Positions 1 through 9,282 of a stretch of 64,000 bases of DNA are shown piece after piece. Within the stretch, counting starts at the first letter, position 1; the number at the start of each line of letters is the position of its first letter. The translations under genes and the position numbers were made by a program. Under the pieces are notes generated by a model that saw only the letters and a list, made by a program, of their open reading frames with translations, did no database searches and was not told the DNA's origin. The DNA is taken from contig JAYPHU010000011.1 of NCBI GenBank assembly GCA_038127535.1, positions 1 to 64,000 on the forward strand. Reading direction: 5' to 3'. Source of the stretch: JAYPHU01 sp038127535. GTDB lineage: Bacteria > Pseudomonadota > Alphaproteobacteria > Rhodospirillales > UBA2165.

Positions 1-48
1 AAGTGCAGATTGTCGGAATAGGGCCATGACATAACCCGTTGATTTAAA

Positions 49-123
49 TGGCTCCGGCGGTAAGATTCGAACTTACAACCTATCGGTTAACAGCCGATTG
101 CTCTACCGTTGAGCTACGCCGGA
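49..123 (-). tRNA. tRNA-Asn (anticodon GTT)
   Basis: The reverse complement folds as a standard cloverleaf. The 7-bp acceptor stem starts TCCGGCG and pairs with CGCCGGA, the D-arm reads AGCTCAACGGTAGAGC, and the anticodon loop CTGTTAA carries GTT. The T-loop contains TTCGAAT, and CCA is encoded at the 3' end (tgg at 49-51). It decodes asparagine codons. A tRNA-Cys lies about 115 bases upstream on the same strand, so the two may share a transcript. Confidence 0.96.
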
Positions 124-238
124 ATATCCATTTCAGACTTCGCCGGCCGGGGGCCGGGGTCTCTTTTATCTAACCGGTTTCGGCGAACGTTTCACGTCCT
201 TTTGGACGCTTCCGACTATCTACCGGTCCACGGAAAAT

Positions 239-312
239 TGGAGGCGCGGACCGGAATCGAACCGGTGTACACGGCTTTGCAGGCCGCTGCGTAGCCACTC
301 CGCCACCGCGCC
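239..312 (-). tRNA. tRNA-Cys (anticodon GCA)
   Basis: The reverse complement begins GGCGCGGTGGCGGAGTGG, has the anticodon loop CTGCAAA (anticodon GCA), the T-loop motif GGTTCGATTCC and an encoded CCA (tgg at 239-241). The acceptor stem GGCGCGG/CCGCGCC is perfect. It decodes cysteine codons. Confidence 0.96.
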
Positions 313-547
313 GTCCGCTTGGCCGCGAGGGGCGGAATCTAGTCGTTGCTCTGATCCCGGTCAAGCCGCCAAATGCGCACCGCCACTATTCGAGCCTTAA
401 CCGGGCCGCCGCCCCGTTGAATAGCGGTAATACCTGATGGGAGAGTCTGTTTTTTGATCGAAATTTGGTGTATGTCGTTCCGAGAACTCATCGAACGCCC
501 CCACGGCTTTAGACACAGCGTTTAGACACTGCTTTTAGAGGTTGCCC

Positions 548-1201
548 ATGGATTACGAACTCGCCCGCCGCAATATGGTCGAAAGCCAGGTGCGCACCAA
601 CCGGGTCACCCACGCCGGGCTGGTCGAGGCCATGGAGACCGTCCCCCGGGAAAAATTCGTGCCTGAGCATCTGGCTGGCATCGCCTATGTGGACGAGGCC
701 CTACCTCTGGGCGAAGGACGCTTTGTGATGGAGCCGATGGTGCTGGCCCTGTTGCTGCAAACCGCCGAGATCGATAAGGACGACGTTGTCCTGATGGTCG
801 GCTGCGGCAGCGGCTATGGCGCCGCCATCGTCGCCCGGCTCGCCGCCACCGTGGTCGTGGTGGATGACAATGCCGCCCTGGCCCAGCAGGCGACCGACAA
901 TCTGGTCGCTATGGAAGCCGACAATGTGGCGATCATGGAAAGCCCGATGGCGGAGGGCAACGCCAAGCAGGGCCCTTACGACGTGATCGTGTTCAACGGC
1001 GCGGTTGGTGAGATCCCTGACGCGATCATCAGCCAACTGGCCGACGGCGGCCGGCTGGTCGCCATCGTGGCCAAGGGCGACGGGCTCGGCAAAGGCACCT
1101 TGGTGCAGAAGTTCGGCTCGTCCGTGGTCAGCCGCGAGGCGTTTGATGCCGGCACGCCGGTGCTACCCGGTTTCGAGAAAAAGGCCGAATTCGTCCTGTG
1201 A
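548..1201 (+). CDS. Protein-L-isoaspartate O-methyltransferase family protein (Pcm-like)
   Basis: This 217-residue class I SAM-dependent methyltransferase belongs to the Pcm family, whose members methylate L-isoaspartyl residues so that damaged proteins can be repaired in the cytoplasm. The family N-terminus is visible (RRNMVESQVRTNRVT, then VPREKFVP). Motif I is VGCGSGYG at about residue 85, followed by the VVVVDD acidic strand end. The ATG at 548 is preferred over a TTG at 542 because an AGAGG-like ribosome site precedes it. The gene sits directly upstream of tolC. It is distinct from the more canonical pcm at 44042, whose motif I is VGTGSGYQ, so a diverged substrate is possible. Confidence 0.88.
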   Translation: MDYELARRNMVESQVRTNRVTHAGLVEAMETVPREKFVPEHLAGIAYVDEALPLGEGRFVMEPMVLALLLQTAEIDKDDVVLMVGCGSGYGAAIVARLAATVVVVDDNAALAQQATDNLVAMEADNVAIMESPMAEGNAKQGPYDVIVFNGAVGEIPDAIISQLADGGRLVAIVAKGDGLGKGTLVQKFGSSVVSREAFDAGTPVLPGFEKKAEFVL

Positions 1202-1486
1202 GCCGGCCGTTTGTGAATTTGCGCGGGACCTACCGTATATTGATTTCACCGGTTGACCACAAAAATATTCACCATATAGTGTCGAACCAGGTATTATTCC
1301 CCTACACTTAGGGGGGGTGAAACTCTGGGATCAGGTTCATTTGCAATGATTTGGTAACACTTTTTCAGTACGTAAGATGTGGGGCATTGCTCTAACCGGG
1401 GTCAACCCGTGCGCATTTCCCTTGAATTATGGGACGTTTGGAAGCGGCGACGGCCAAGGGGCATCGCCGTTTCGAGGAAAACAAGA

Positions 1487-2899
1487 ATGAATAATTCCTT
1501 CCGTGGGCTCCGTATTCTTCCGGCCGGAATGACCGCGCTTGGTCTGGTCGCTGGCAGCCTTATCCTCTCTCCCACCGCCTCGGCGCAGACGTTGATGGAA
1601 GCGCTGGCGACGGCGTACTCCACCAATCCGGAACTGCAATCGGCGCGCGCGCAATTGCAGCGGATCGACGAAGGGGTGCCGCAGGCGCTGTCCGACTGGC
1701 GGCCCAATGTCGCCCTGTCCGCTGATCTGGAGCGGGAATACACACATAACAACACGCGGACGACCACCAACCGGGATCAATGGCGCTCGCCCCGCAACTC
1801 GACCCTGACGGTGACCCAACCTCTGTTCAGGGGCTTTCGCACCGTGGCCGGTGTGGCCGGCGCCGAGGCGGATGTGCTGGGCCAGCGGGCCAGTCTAATC
1901 GGCAGCGAACAGGATATCTTGCTGAGTGCGGCGACCGCCTACATGGCCGTGGTGCGGGATCAGGCCGTTCTGGAGCTCAACCGCAACAATCTGGAAGTCC
2001 TGCGCCGTCAGCTGGAAGCTACCCAGGACCGGTTCCAGGTCGGTGAAATCACGCGCACGGATGTGAGTCAGGCCGAGGCCCGGGTGGCCGGGGCGACCGC
2101 GTCCGTCATCCAAGCGGAAGGCAATCTGAAAACCTCCCAGGCCAATTACGAAAACATTGTCGGTGAGAAGCCCGGCTCTTTAACCGCGCCGACGCCCCTG
2201 AACAGTTTGCCCAGCAACCTGCAGGAAGTATTGGAATTGGCCGGTACCAAACACCCGGACGTGATTCAGGCGCAGCAGGCGGAGAAGGCGGCGGACGAGG
2301 ATGTGAAGTCCAAACGCGGCGAATTGTATCCGGCGCTTAATTTGGTCGGCACTCTCAGCCGCTTCTGGGAATCCACCGGCAATGATAGTCAGATCACCAC
2401 CGGCGAGGTGCGGCTTGATTTGTCCGTGCCAATCTATCAGCAGGGCGCGGTCTTTTCGGAACTACGGGCGGCCAAGCTGAACGCCGGTAAAACCCGGCTG
2501 GATTACGCAGTGACCCGCCGGGACCGGCTGGAAGCCGCCCAAAGCGCCTGGGAATCTTTGGAATCGGCGCGGGCGCAAACCAAGTCATTCACCGCACAGA
2601 TTGAGGCCGCTGAGATCGCCCTGGAGGGCGTCAGGCGCGAAGCCGAGGTCGGCTCGCGGACGGTTCTGGATGTGCTTGATGCGGAACAGGAATTGCTGGA
2701 CGCCCAGGTGAACCTGGTGCGCGCCCAGCGGAATGAAGTTGTCACCGGCTTTCAGGTGATGGAAACAACGGGTCAGTTGACCGCCGCCACGCTGGCGCTG
2801 CCGGTCGATGTTTACGATCCGACGGCGTATTATAAATCGGTGCGGGGCAAATTGTTCGGCTCCGGCGTACCGGCCGCAGGCAAGCCGGTCAAACCTTAA
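1487..2899 (+). CDS. tolC: TolC family outer membrane efflux protein
   Basis: This 470-residue TolC-type channel forms a trimeric outer-membrane barrel with a periplasmic alpha-helical tunnel, and serves type I secretion and RND/ABC efflux. A cleavable signal peptide ends near ASAQTLMEAL at about residue 33. The first conserved repeat (ALATAYSTNPELQSARAQL) follows, and there are two long heptad-rich outer efflux protein domains. The second includes VGSRTVLDVLDAEQELLDAQ, a signature TolC element near residue 385. The ATG at 1487 has GAGGAAA before it and starts the signal peptide, so the longer upstream extension is not used. About 285 bases separate it from the Pcm-like gene, so it probably has its own promoter. 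No inner-membrane pump or fusion protein lies next to it. Confidence 0.94.
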   Translation: MNNSFRGLRILPAGMTALGLVAGSLILSPTASAQTLMEALATAYSTNPELQSARAQLQRIDEGVPQALSDWRPNVALSADLEREYTHNNTRTTTNRDQWRSPRNSTLTVTQPLFRGFRTVAGVAGAEADVLGQRASLIGSEQDILLSAATAYMAVVRDQAVLELNRNNLEVLRRQLEATQDRFQVGEITRTDVSQAEARVAGATASVIQAEGNLKTSQANYENIVGEKPGSLTAPTPLNSLPSNLQEVLELAGTKHPDVIQAQQAEKAADEDVKSKRGELYPALNLVGTLSRFWESTGNDSQITTGEVRLDLSVPIYQQGAVFSELRAAKLNAGKTRLDYAVTRRDRLEAAQSAWESLESARAQTKSFTAQIEAAEIALEGVRREAEVGSRTVLDVLDAEQELLDAQVNLVRAQRNEVVTGFQVMETTGQLTAATLALPVDVYDPTAYYKSVRGKLFGSGVPAAGKPVKP

Positions 2900-3032
2900 A
2901 AGGGGCGGCGGCGAAACCAGCCGCTCCGGTCAGAAAATCTGACGCCACCGCCTGAACGAATCAGGCACGAGGAAACAACGGTATTGCCGTTGGTGTATAA
3001 TGGAAAACTAGTCTGGACTGGGTGGACGACTC

Positions 3033-3758
3033 ATGGCCGAAGAAAACGATGCTAAACAAGAACCCTCAATGGAGGACATCCTAGGGTCAATCCGACGCAT
3101 ACTGTCTGAAGACGAGGAAGAGGGGGCTGCTGCGGCGCCTGAAGAGGCAGCTGCGCCCGAACCCGAGCCAGGGTCGGAACCCGAGCCCGAACCTGAGTTA
3201 GAGCCTGCGCCGGAGCCCGAGCCCGAGCCGGAACCCGAAGAGGAAGAGCTGGATATGGCCGCGGCCATGGAAGCGGACGGGCCCGAACCGGAGCCCGAGC
3301 CAGAGCCGGAAATTGAGCTCGAGGAGATGATGGCACCGGAGCCCGAACCTGAGTCGGAGCCTTTGCCGGAGCCCGCGCCCGCGGCGGCCGCACCGCCGCC
3401 TCCGCCTCCACCGCCATCCTCACCGCCGGAACCGGAACCGGTGCCGGACGGCATTCTGGAATTAACCCAGCAGATGATCGCGCAAGCGCCGCCCGATGTG
3501 GGCGCCGGAGATCCGATCCTGACCGCGACCACGCAGTTCTCGTCCACAGATGCGCTGCAGGAATTGGCGAAGGCGCTGTTAAGCCGCCGGGATATCGCCA
3601 TCGGCAGCCGGGACATGACCCTGGAAGGGTTGATCCGTGAAATCCTTCGGCCGTTGCTGCGGGAATGGCTGGATCAAAACCTGCCCTACCTGATCGAGCG
3701 CCTGGTCAAAAAGGAAATCGATCACATGGTCAACCGGGCGGAACGGCTGGACCTTTAG
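3033..3758 (+). CDS. popZ: PopZ-like polar organising protein (DUF2497)
   Basis: This 241-residue protein has the three-part architecture of PopZ, the scaffold that assembles at alphaproteobacterial cell poles and anchors ParB-parS. A short N-terminal helix ([16 protein letters not shown], residues about 12-27) binds client proteins in the family. A long acidic, proline-rich linker occupies about residues 30-135, with many tandem Glu-Pro units. The conserved C-terminal oligomerisation domain contains [19 protein letters not shown] and [14 protein letters not shown]. The gene lies between tolC and valS, a common neighbourhood in Rhodospirillales and Rhizobiales. The linker is a low-complexity repeat at the DNA level and likely varies in length between strains. 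Confidence 0.92.
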   Translation: MAEENDAKQEPSMEDILGSIRRILSEDEEEGAAAAPEEAAAPEPEPGSEPEPEPELEPAPEPEPEPEPEEEELDMAAAMEADGPEPEPEPEPEIELEEMMAPEPEPESEPLPEPAPAAAAPPPPPPPPSSPPEPEPVPDGILELTQQMIAQAPPDVGAGDPILTATTQFSSTDALQELAKALLSRRDIAIGSRDMTLEGLIREILRPLLREWLDQNLPYLIERLVKKEIDHMVNRAERLDL

Positions 3759-3894
3759 GAGGCCCAGCCCGCCTTTCCCGTTTACTTGACGGACTCCCGT
3801 GATATCTTTCCGCCGCTCCGCCTGGAGCGCGTTCAACGGGCTGCGCCTGATCGGTGTCGCCATTAATATGACTTGTTGAAAGGACCGTTCAGCG

Positions 3895-6537
3895 ATGCTG
3901 GACAAGAATTACGTACCCGCCGAGGCGGAGGAAAAACACTATAAAGCCTGGGAAGACGCGGGCGCGTTCGCCTGCGACGCCGGCAGCGATGCCGATCCCT
4001 ACACGATTGTCATTCCGCCGCCCAATGTGACCGGTAGCCTGCATATGGGCCACGCGCTCAACAACACGTTGCAGGACATTCTGACCCGCTATCGCCGGAT
4101 GAAGGGCTATGATGCGCTGTGGCAGCCGGGCACCGACCATGCGGGGATTGCTACTCAGATGGTGGTGGAACGTCAGTTGGACGCCCAGGGCAAAAGCCGC
4201 CACGATCTGGGCCGCGAGGCCTTCATCGATCGTATCTGGGAATGGAAAGAGGAATCCGGCGGCACCATCATCGGACAGTTGCGCCGGCTGGGCGCGTCGT
4301 GTGATTGGTCCCGCGAACGTTTCACCATGGACAACGGCCTGTCAGCGGCGGTCCGCAAGGTGTTTGTCCAGCTTTACAAGGAAGGGCTGATCTATCGGGA
4401 TCAGCGGCTGGTGAACTGGGACCCGAAACTGCACACCGCCATTTCGGACCTGGAAGTGGAGCAGCGGGAGACGGTTGGCAAGCTTTGGTATTTCAAGTAT
4501 CCGATCGAGGGCCGCGACGGCGAGTTCATCACTGTCGCCACAACTCGCCCGGAAACTATGCTGGGCGACACGGCCGTAGCCGTTCATCCGGACGATGAGC
4601 GCTATACCGATCTGGTGGGCAAGAACTGTCTTCTGCCCATCGCTAACCGGCCGATCCCCATCGTCGCGGACGAATATTCCGATCCGGATAAAGGCTCCGG
4701 CGCGGTGAAGATCACCCCGGCCCACGACTTCAACGACTTCGAGGTGGGCAAGCGGCACGATCTGCCGATGATCAATATCCTCGATCTGAACGCGCACCTG
4801 AACGAGAACACGCCGGACGCCTACCAAGGTATGGGCCGGTTCGAGGCGCGGGAAAAGATCATCGCCGAAATGGATGGTCTGAGCCTGTTGGACAAGATCG
4901 AAAACAACGACATGACCGTCCCCTATGGCGACCGGTCCGGCGTGGTGATCGAGCCTTGGCTGACCGATCAGTGGTTCGTCGATACCAAGCCCCTGGCCGA
5001 GCCCGCCATCAAGGCGGTCGAGGAAGGTCGCACCAAGTTTGTGCCCAAGCATTGGGAGAGCACCTATTTCGAATGGATGCGCAACATCCAGCCCTGGTGT
5101 ATCTCCCGGCAGATTTGGTGGGGCCATCAGATACCCGCTTGGTTCGGCCCGGACGGGGAAATCTTTGTCGAACTGACCGAAGAAGAGGCGCAGGCCGCCG
5201 CCGACGCACATTACGGCAAGCCGACAAAGATTGAGCGGGATTCTGACGTGCTGGACACTTGGTTTTCGTCTGCCCTTTGGCCGTTCTCGACCCTGGGCTG
5301 GCCCGAAGAAACGCCGGAGCTTGCCAAATATTATCCGACCAACGTTCTGGTCACCGGCTTTGATATTATCTTCTTCTGGGTGGCACGGATGATGATGATG
5401 GGGCTGCACTTCATGGAAGAGGTGCCATTCCACACGGTCTATATCCACGCTCTGGTGCGGGACGAACACGGCCAGAAAATGTCAAAGTCCAAAGGCAACG
5501 TGATGGACCCGCTGGAACTCATCGACAAGTTCGGCGCTGATGCTTTGCGGATGACTCTGGCCGCCTTTGCTGCGCAGGGCCGGGACATCAAATTGTCGGA
5601 AAACCGGGTGGAAGGCTATCGAAACTTCGCCACCAAATTGTGGAATGCGGCGCGCTTCTGCGAGATGAATGAGTGCAAGCTGGACCCGGCGTTCGATCCG
5701 GCCTCGTGCGAGAAAGCGGTCAACAAGTGGATCGTCGGCAAGGTGGCCGAGGCGGCGGATGACGTTTCGAAGGGGATCGAGGAATACCGCTTCAACGAGG
5801 CGGCCGGCGCGATCTATTCCTTCACTTGGGGGACGTTCTGCGACTGGTATCTGGAATTTGCCAAGTCGATCTTCCAAGGCGATGACGCGGCCGCGGCACA
5901 GGAAACTCGGTCGACCACAGCCTGGGCGCTGAATGAGCTGCTGGTGATCCTGCATCCCTTCATGCCCTTCATCACCGAGGAATTATGGTCCCAACTTGAT
6001 GACGGCCGGGCCGGTTTGCTGATCAATAAGGCCTGGCCGACGTATAGCGGCCTGGGCGACGCCGATTCATCCGCCGAAATAGACTGGGTGGTGCGGTTGA
6101 TCTCGCAAGTAAGGTCGGTCCGCTCGGAAATGAATGTGCCGCCCGGCGCCATGGTGCCGCTGACTCTCCGAAACGCCGGTGAGCTGGCGGTTCGGTCCGC
6201 CGACCGGCACGGCGCGCTGATCGAGCGGCTGGCCCGGATTTCCGATCTTCAGGTGGGGGACGGTGACATTCCTGAAGGCTCCGTGCAGGATGTGCTGGAT
6301 GAAACCACGTTGGTGCTGCCGCTTGCGGACGTGATTGATATCGCCCAGGAAAAGGCGCGCCTGGAAAAGGAAATTGCCAAGTTCGATCAGGAAATCGAAA
6401 AGTTCGACAAGAAACTGGCCAACGACAATTTCACCGCTAAGGCGCCGTCGGAAGTGGTGCAGGAACAAAAAGACCGCCGGGAAGAAGCTCAGGCGTCCAA
6501 AGCCAGATTGGTAGAGGCGCTGGAGAGGCTGTCCTAA
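3895..6537 (+). CDS. valS: Valyl-tRNA synthetase
   Basis: This 880-residue class Ia aminoacyl-tRNA synthetase charges tRNA-Val. The HIGH-type signature is HMGHALNN near residue 50, and the second catalytic signature KMSKSKG is near residue 528. The editing (CP1) domain contains TTRPETMLGDTAVAVHP at about residues 215-231. The anticodon-binding domain follows the WNAARF region. A C-terminal coiled-coil arm rich in Glu/Lys (ARLEKEIAKFDQEIEKFDKK) is typical of ValS and contacts the tRNA. The ATG at 3895 has GAAAGGA upstream. Length matches the family. Confidence 0.97.
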   Translation: MLDKNYVPAEAEEKHYKAWEDAGAFACDAGSDADPYTIVIPPPNVTGSLHMGHALNNTLQDILTRYRRMKGYDALWQPGTDHAGIATQMVVERQLDAQGKSRHDLGREAFIDRIWEWKEESGGTIIGQLRRLGASCDWSRERFTMDNGLSAAVRKVFVQLYKEGLIYRDQRLVNWDPKLHTAISDLEVEQRETVGKLWYFKYPIEGRDGEFITVATTRPETMLGDTAVAVHPDDERYTDLVGKNCLLPIANRPIPIVADEYSDPDKGSGAVKITPAHDFNDFEVGKRHDLPMINILDLNAHLNENTPDAYQGMGRFEAREKIIAEMDGLSLLDKIENNDMTVPYGDRSGVVIEPWLTDQWFVDTKPLAEPAIKAVEEGRTKFVPKHWESTYFEWMRNIQPWCISRQIWWGHQIPAWFGPDGEIFVELTEEEAQAAADAHYGKPTKIERDSDVLDTWFSSALWPFSTLGWPEETPELAKYYPTNVLVTGFDIIFFWVARMMMMGLHFMEEVPFHTVYIHALVRDEHGQKMSKSKGNVMDPLELIDKFGADALRMTLAAFAAQGRDIKLSENRVEGYRNFATKLWNAARFCEMNECKLDPAFDPASCEKAVNKWIVGKVAEAADDVSKGIEEYRFNEAAGAIYSFTWGTFCDWYLEFAKSIFQGDDAAAAQETRSTTAWALNELLVILHPFMPFITEELWSQLDDGRAGLLINKAWPTYSGLGDADSSAEIDWVVRLISQVRSVRSEMNVPPGAMVPLTLRNAGELAVRSADRHGALIERLARISDLQVGDGDIPEGSVQDVLDETTLVLPLADVIDIAQEKARLEKEIAKFDQEIEKFDKKLANDNFTAKAPSEVVQEQKDRREEAQASKARLVEALERLS

Positions 6538-6562
6538 CCCCCTATAAACGGATGCCACCTGT

Positions 6563-6892
6563 TTGAGACTGGGCCAAACCATTCTCTTTCTTGTCGTGGC
6601 GATGTTTACCGCTGGCGGGAGCGAGTCCGTGCAGGCGGAGGAGAGCAGAGCGTCCGGCAGCAAAATGAAGTGTGTCGCCAGCGCGCAGATTGAGAACGAT
6701 CTGTTCGGCAGCGGCGATGAGGCCTGGGCGTTTTATCCGGGCCGCGACGTGTTCTGCACCCCCGCGGTCCGGGACGGTATGGTCTATTTGGGCGCGCATT
6801 CAAGCTACCTTTATGCGCTGAGCGCCAATTCGGAAGAGCTGCGCTGGCGGCGCTATCTCGGCGGCGCGATCTATGCCTTGAAGGTGGAGTAG
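6563..6892 (+). CDS. Small exported protein with a single PQQ-like beta-propeller blade
   Basis: This 109-residue protein starts at TTG 6563. An internal ATG at 6602 is possible but would remove half of the hydrophobic N-terminal segment (TILFLVVAMFTAGG), which looks like a signal peptide ending near VQAEE. The C-terminal half contains one PQQ/BamB-type blade: DGMVYLGAHSSYLYALSANS followed by the Trp-containing strand ELRWRRYLGG. Full propellers carry seven or eight blades, so this is either a minimal repeat protein or the residue of a longer gene. Two cysteines (MKCVAS and VFCTPA) could form a disulphide in the periplasm. It lies just behind valS. The function is unknown. Confidence 0.6.
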   Translation: MRLGQTILFLVVAMFTAGGSESVQAEESRASGSKMKCVASAQIENDLFGSGDEAWAFYPGRDVFCTPAVRDGMVYLGAHSSYLYALSANSEELRWRRYLGGAIYALKVE

Positions 6893-6909
6893 GGGGCTCG
6901 TCTACCTGC

Positions 6910-7512
6910 TTAGTCCACCGGGAGTGTAGATGGCGCGCCGTCGGGAATCTGCGCGTTCACCGTCGCCAGAAAGATCGCCAGGGTGACGTAGTTCCCCATC
7001 AGATAGGCCAGGTCGACCACCCCCTTGGGCCCGAACCGTTCCCGCAGCTTGGCGAACAGTTCCGGCGGCACCGCATGATCCCTAAGCACGGCGCGGCCAT
7101 AGTCGATCACCAGCTTATGGTCATCCGACAGCCCGTCGGTGGATTTTCGGTGCTTCACCACGTCGACCACCTTTGCCGGCACGCCTTCTTTCTGGGCTTC
7201 GTCTTCATGGGCCGCCCATTCGAAATGGCTGTCCATTTCCCGCGCGGCGATCAGGATCGCCAGCTCCCTAAGCTCCGCGCCGAGATCGGTGTGAAACCTG
7301 AGATAGCCGTTCAGCGGTCCGGCATGTTTCATCACATCCGGGGAATGCAGGCTGAGCGCGCTCGGGCCCTTGAGGCCCATGATCGCCCCGTCCTGGAAAT
7401 TGGCGTAGCGATCGTATTGCGCCTGTCCCCACTCTTCCAGCGCGTCTCGGTCTGGGAGCGGCAGCCGGCTGCCGGTGTCGGGGTTGATATCGGTGGGCGG
7501 AGAAGCGGGCAT
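6910..7512 (-). CDS. Carboxymuconolactone decarboxylase / AhpD-like family protein
   Basis: This 200-residue all-helical protein belongs to the carboxymuconolactone decarboxylase-like fold. The core reads LGAELRELAILIAAREMDSH, then FEWAAHEDEAQKEGVP and KGVVDLAYLMGNYVTLAIFL. AhpD peroxidase-type members carry a Cys-x-x-Cys pair in the second segment. Here it is replaced (SHFEWAAH), so a thiol peroxidase role is unlikely. The start at 7512 is chosen because AGGAGGC lies just upstream, whereas the longer frame to 7590 has no such support. The gene follows the PAS/small-protein pair on the same strand after about 84 bases. The substrate is unknown. Confidence 0.82.
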   Translation of the reverse strand: MPASPPTDINPDTGSRLPLPDRDALEEWGQAQYDRYANFQDGAIMGLKGPSALSLHSPDVMKHAGPLNGYLRFHTDLGAELRELAILIAAREMDSHFEWAAHEDEAQKEGVPAKVVDVVKHRKSTDGLSDDHKLVIDYGRAVLRDHAVPPELFAKLRERFGPKGVVDLAYLMGNYVTLAIFLATVNAQIPDGAPSTLPVD

Positions 7513-7596
7513 GAAGGCCTCCTGTAGGCAATGGGCGGAAACGATTGATCGCGCGCCATTTTTGCCCGCGGCAAGGCCTGCGTCAAACAAACGCGG

Positions 7597-7869
7597 CTAG
7601 TTTGATTTGGCCGCTTTCTTCTCGTCGTCCTTGCCGGCTTTCCTGACCTCCGCCGGGGTGTCCTCGGCGATCAGGGGCCAGAGAAACGCGCCTATTTCCG
7701 GACCGAACGCTTTGGTCATCAGGAACGCCACCTCCGGCGCGATTGTCTGATCGAGGAAGCGCAGTTCTTCCCGGCTCAGCCGGTCGAGCCCGGCTTTGAA
7801 GGCGGGCATGAAGGTCGCGTCGTAGGATTTAGCGCCGTCTTTAGCCGGCGTCTGTTGCTTCGTGGTCAT
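7597..7869 (-). CDS. Small hypothetical protein coupled to a PAS gene
   Basis: This 90-residue soluble protein has a predicted helical core (FMPAFKAGLDRLSREELRFL and APEVAFLMTKAFGPEIGAFL) and a Lys-rich tail. I do not recognise a family. Its ATG (7867-7869) overlaps the TGA of the upstream PAS-domain gene (ATGA overlap), which implies translational coupling and a shared job. If the in-frame amber stop in the PAS gene is real, ribosomes would rarely reach this start, and expression may be reduced. Confidence 0.65.
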   Translation of the reverse strand: MTTKQQTPAKDGAKSYDATFMPAFKAGLDRLSREELRFLDQTIAPEVAFLMTKAFGPEIGAFLWPLIAEDTPAEVRKAGKDDEKKAAKSN

Positions 7870-8324
7870 TCGGTGATTGTCCTCTCAGAAGATTTGTAGA
7901 GCCGGTTGTAATCGGTGTCGTCCACGAACCAGCCGATCATGGTGTAGGCGGGTTCGCCGATGTTGAGGAAAAAAGTGTTACTGTAGAACGGGGTTCCATC
8001 CAAACGGCGGAATTTACGCTCTGCTTGACCGGAGATCCGTTCCCGGGTCTAGATTTGCGCCCGGCGTTTCAGAATTTCGTCCACTTCTTCGGGCGCGGCC
8101 AGCTCCACCGGGTCCCGGCCAAGGAGTTGGGATCTGGTGCTGGTTCTGAAAAGCTCTTCGGCGGCGGGATTGTAATAGACGATGCGTTCGTTGTGGTGCG
8201 CCAGAACGGCGTCGGGCATTTCCTGCAGCAAACTCCGGTAGGGATTATCCTCCGTCAGCAGACGCAGAATGTCTTCCGACTTCAGTTCCGAGAGTTCGAA
8301 AGCCAGGCCTTCAACCCTGAGCAT
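7866..8324 (-). pseudogene. PAS-domain protein interrupted by an in-frame TAG
   Basis: The frame encodes about 152 codons. It starts at ATG 8324 and has a PAS domain (NPYRSLLQEMPDAVLAHHNE, then IVYYNPAAEELF). It stops at TAG 8049-8051 directly after RRAQI. The same frame continues without indels through TRERISGQAERKFRRLDGTP, TFFLNIGEPAYTMIGWFVDD and ends at TGA 7866-7868. The downstream part is the expected second half of a PAS fold, so the amber codon splits one domain. A CAG-to-TAG change would account for it, since Gln is plausible there. The last codons overlap the start of the 90-residue gene. No output domain is present, so the intact gene would be a single-domain sensor. Confidence 0.75.
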
Positions 8325-8491
8325 TTGAAGCAGCTATGCCATGTCTCTGTCGTTTTTTAGGCGGCGACCATCCGCACTAGGCTGGCACAAGGACGCCACT
8401 ATAGATTTCCCTGGGAATTAAATGAGGCCGGAGGCGAAAAATTTCAACTTAAAATCGACGGTTTTGACTGATTTCTGCCATAAATTCCCGG

Positions 8492-9262
8492 TTAATGGGC
8501 CAGAATTTGGCTCAAGAACAGCTTTGTCCGTTCGTGCTGGGGGTTATCGAAGAACTCATTAGGTTCGTTCTCTTCGATGATTTCGCCTTCGTCCATGAAA
8601 ATCACCCGATCGGCCACCGTCTTGGCAAAACCCATTTCGTGGGTGACGCAGAGCATGGTCATTCCTGTTTCCGCCAGCTCAATCATGGTGTCCAGCACCT
8701 CCTTAATCATTTCGGGATCAAGGGCGGAGGTGGGTTCATCAAACAGCATGATCCGGGGGTTCATGCAGAGCGAGCGGGCGATAGCGACGCGCTGCTGCTG
8801 CCCGCCGGAGAGCTGACCGGGAAACTTCTGCGCCTGTTCGGGGATTTTCACCCGTTCAAGATACTCCATACCCGTCTTTTCCGCGTCGGCGCGAGGGATG
8901 TTGCGCACCCGCATGGGCGCCAGGACGAGGTTTTCCAACACGGTCAGGTGCGGGAAGAGGTTGAAATGCTGGAACACCATGCCGACTTCCCGGCGGATGA
9001 TCTCGATATTCTTCAGATCACTGGTCAGTTCCGTGCCGTCGACGATGATCTGGCCGCGCTGATGCTCCTCCAGCCGATTGATGCAGCGAATAGTCGTCGA
9101 CTTGCCGGAACCGGACGGCCCACAGATGACGATCCGTTCGCCCCTTGCCACCTTAAGTTCGATGTTCTTCAATACGTGGAACTCGCCGTACCACTTGTTC
9201 ACATCGATCATCTGGATCGCGAGATCGTTTGAGGTGTTTTCAGCAGTCGAAGCGTAGCTCAT
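8492..9262 (-). CDS. aapP: General L-amino-acid ABC transporter, ATP-binding protein
   Basis: This 256-residue ABC ATPase of the polar amino-acid (AapP/GlnQ) family energises uptake at the inner face of the membrane. Walker A is GPSGSGKST near residue 50. The Q-loop lies at VFQHFN. The signature [15 protein letters not shown] is near residue 152. Walker B is [13 protein letters not shown], and the switch His is in CVTHEMGFA. The gene is last in the minus-strand order aapJ-aapQ-aapM-aapP, 20 bases after aapM. An E. coli GlnQ homologue is about 240 residues. The N-terminal extension here is typical of Rhizobium-type AapP. Confidence 0.95.
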   Translation of the reverse strand: MSYASTAENTSNDLAIQMIDVNKWYGEFHVLKNIELKVARGERIVICGPSGSGKSTTIRCINRLEEHQRGQIIVDGTELTSDLKNIEIIRREVGMVFQHFNLFPHLTVLENLVLAPMRVRNIPRADAEKTGMEYLERVKIPEQAQKFPGQLSGGQQQRVAIARSLCMNPRIMLFDEPTSALDPEMIKEVLDTMIELAETGMTMLCVTHEMGFAKTVADRVIFMDEGEIIEENEPNEFFDNPQHERTKLFLSQILAH

Positions 9263-9282
9263 GACTATTCTCCGTTAAATCC

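Noticed and set aside
1299..1314. cccctacacttagggg hairpin before tolC as a terminator
   Set aside because: The stem is only 6 bp and no T-run follows on the pcm-like strand.
3008..3616. Long minus-strand Ser/Gly-rich ORF opposite popZ
   Set aside because: It is the antisense of the Glu-Pro repeat; low-complexity Gly-Ser text with no family, while the plus strand is a recognised PopZ.
4342..5469. 375-codon minus-strand ORF inside valS
   Set aside because: It lies wholly antisense to conserved ValS catalytic sequence, so it is a high-GC shadow frame.
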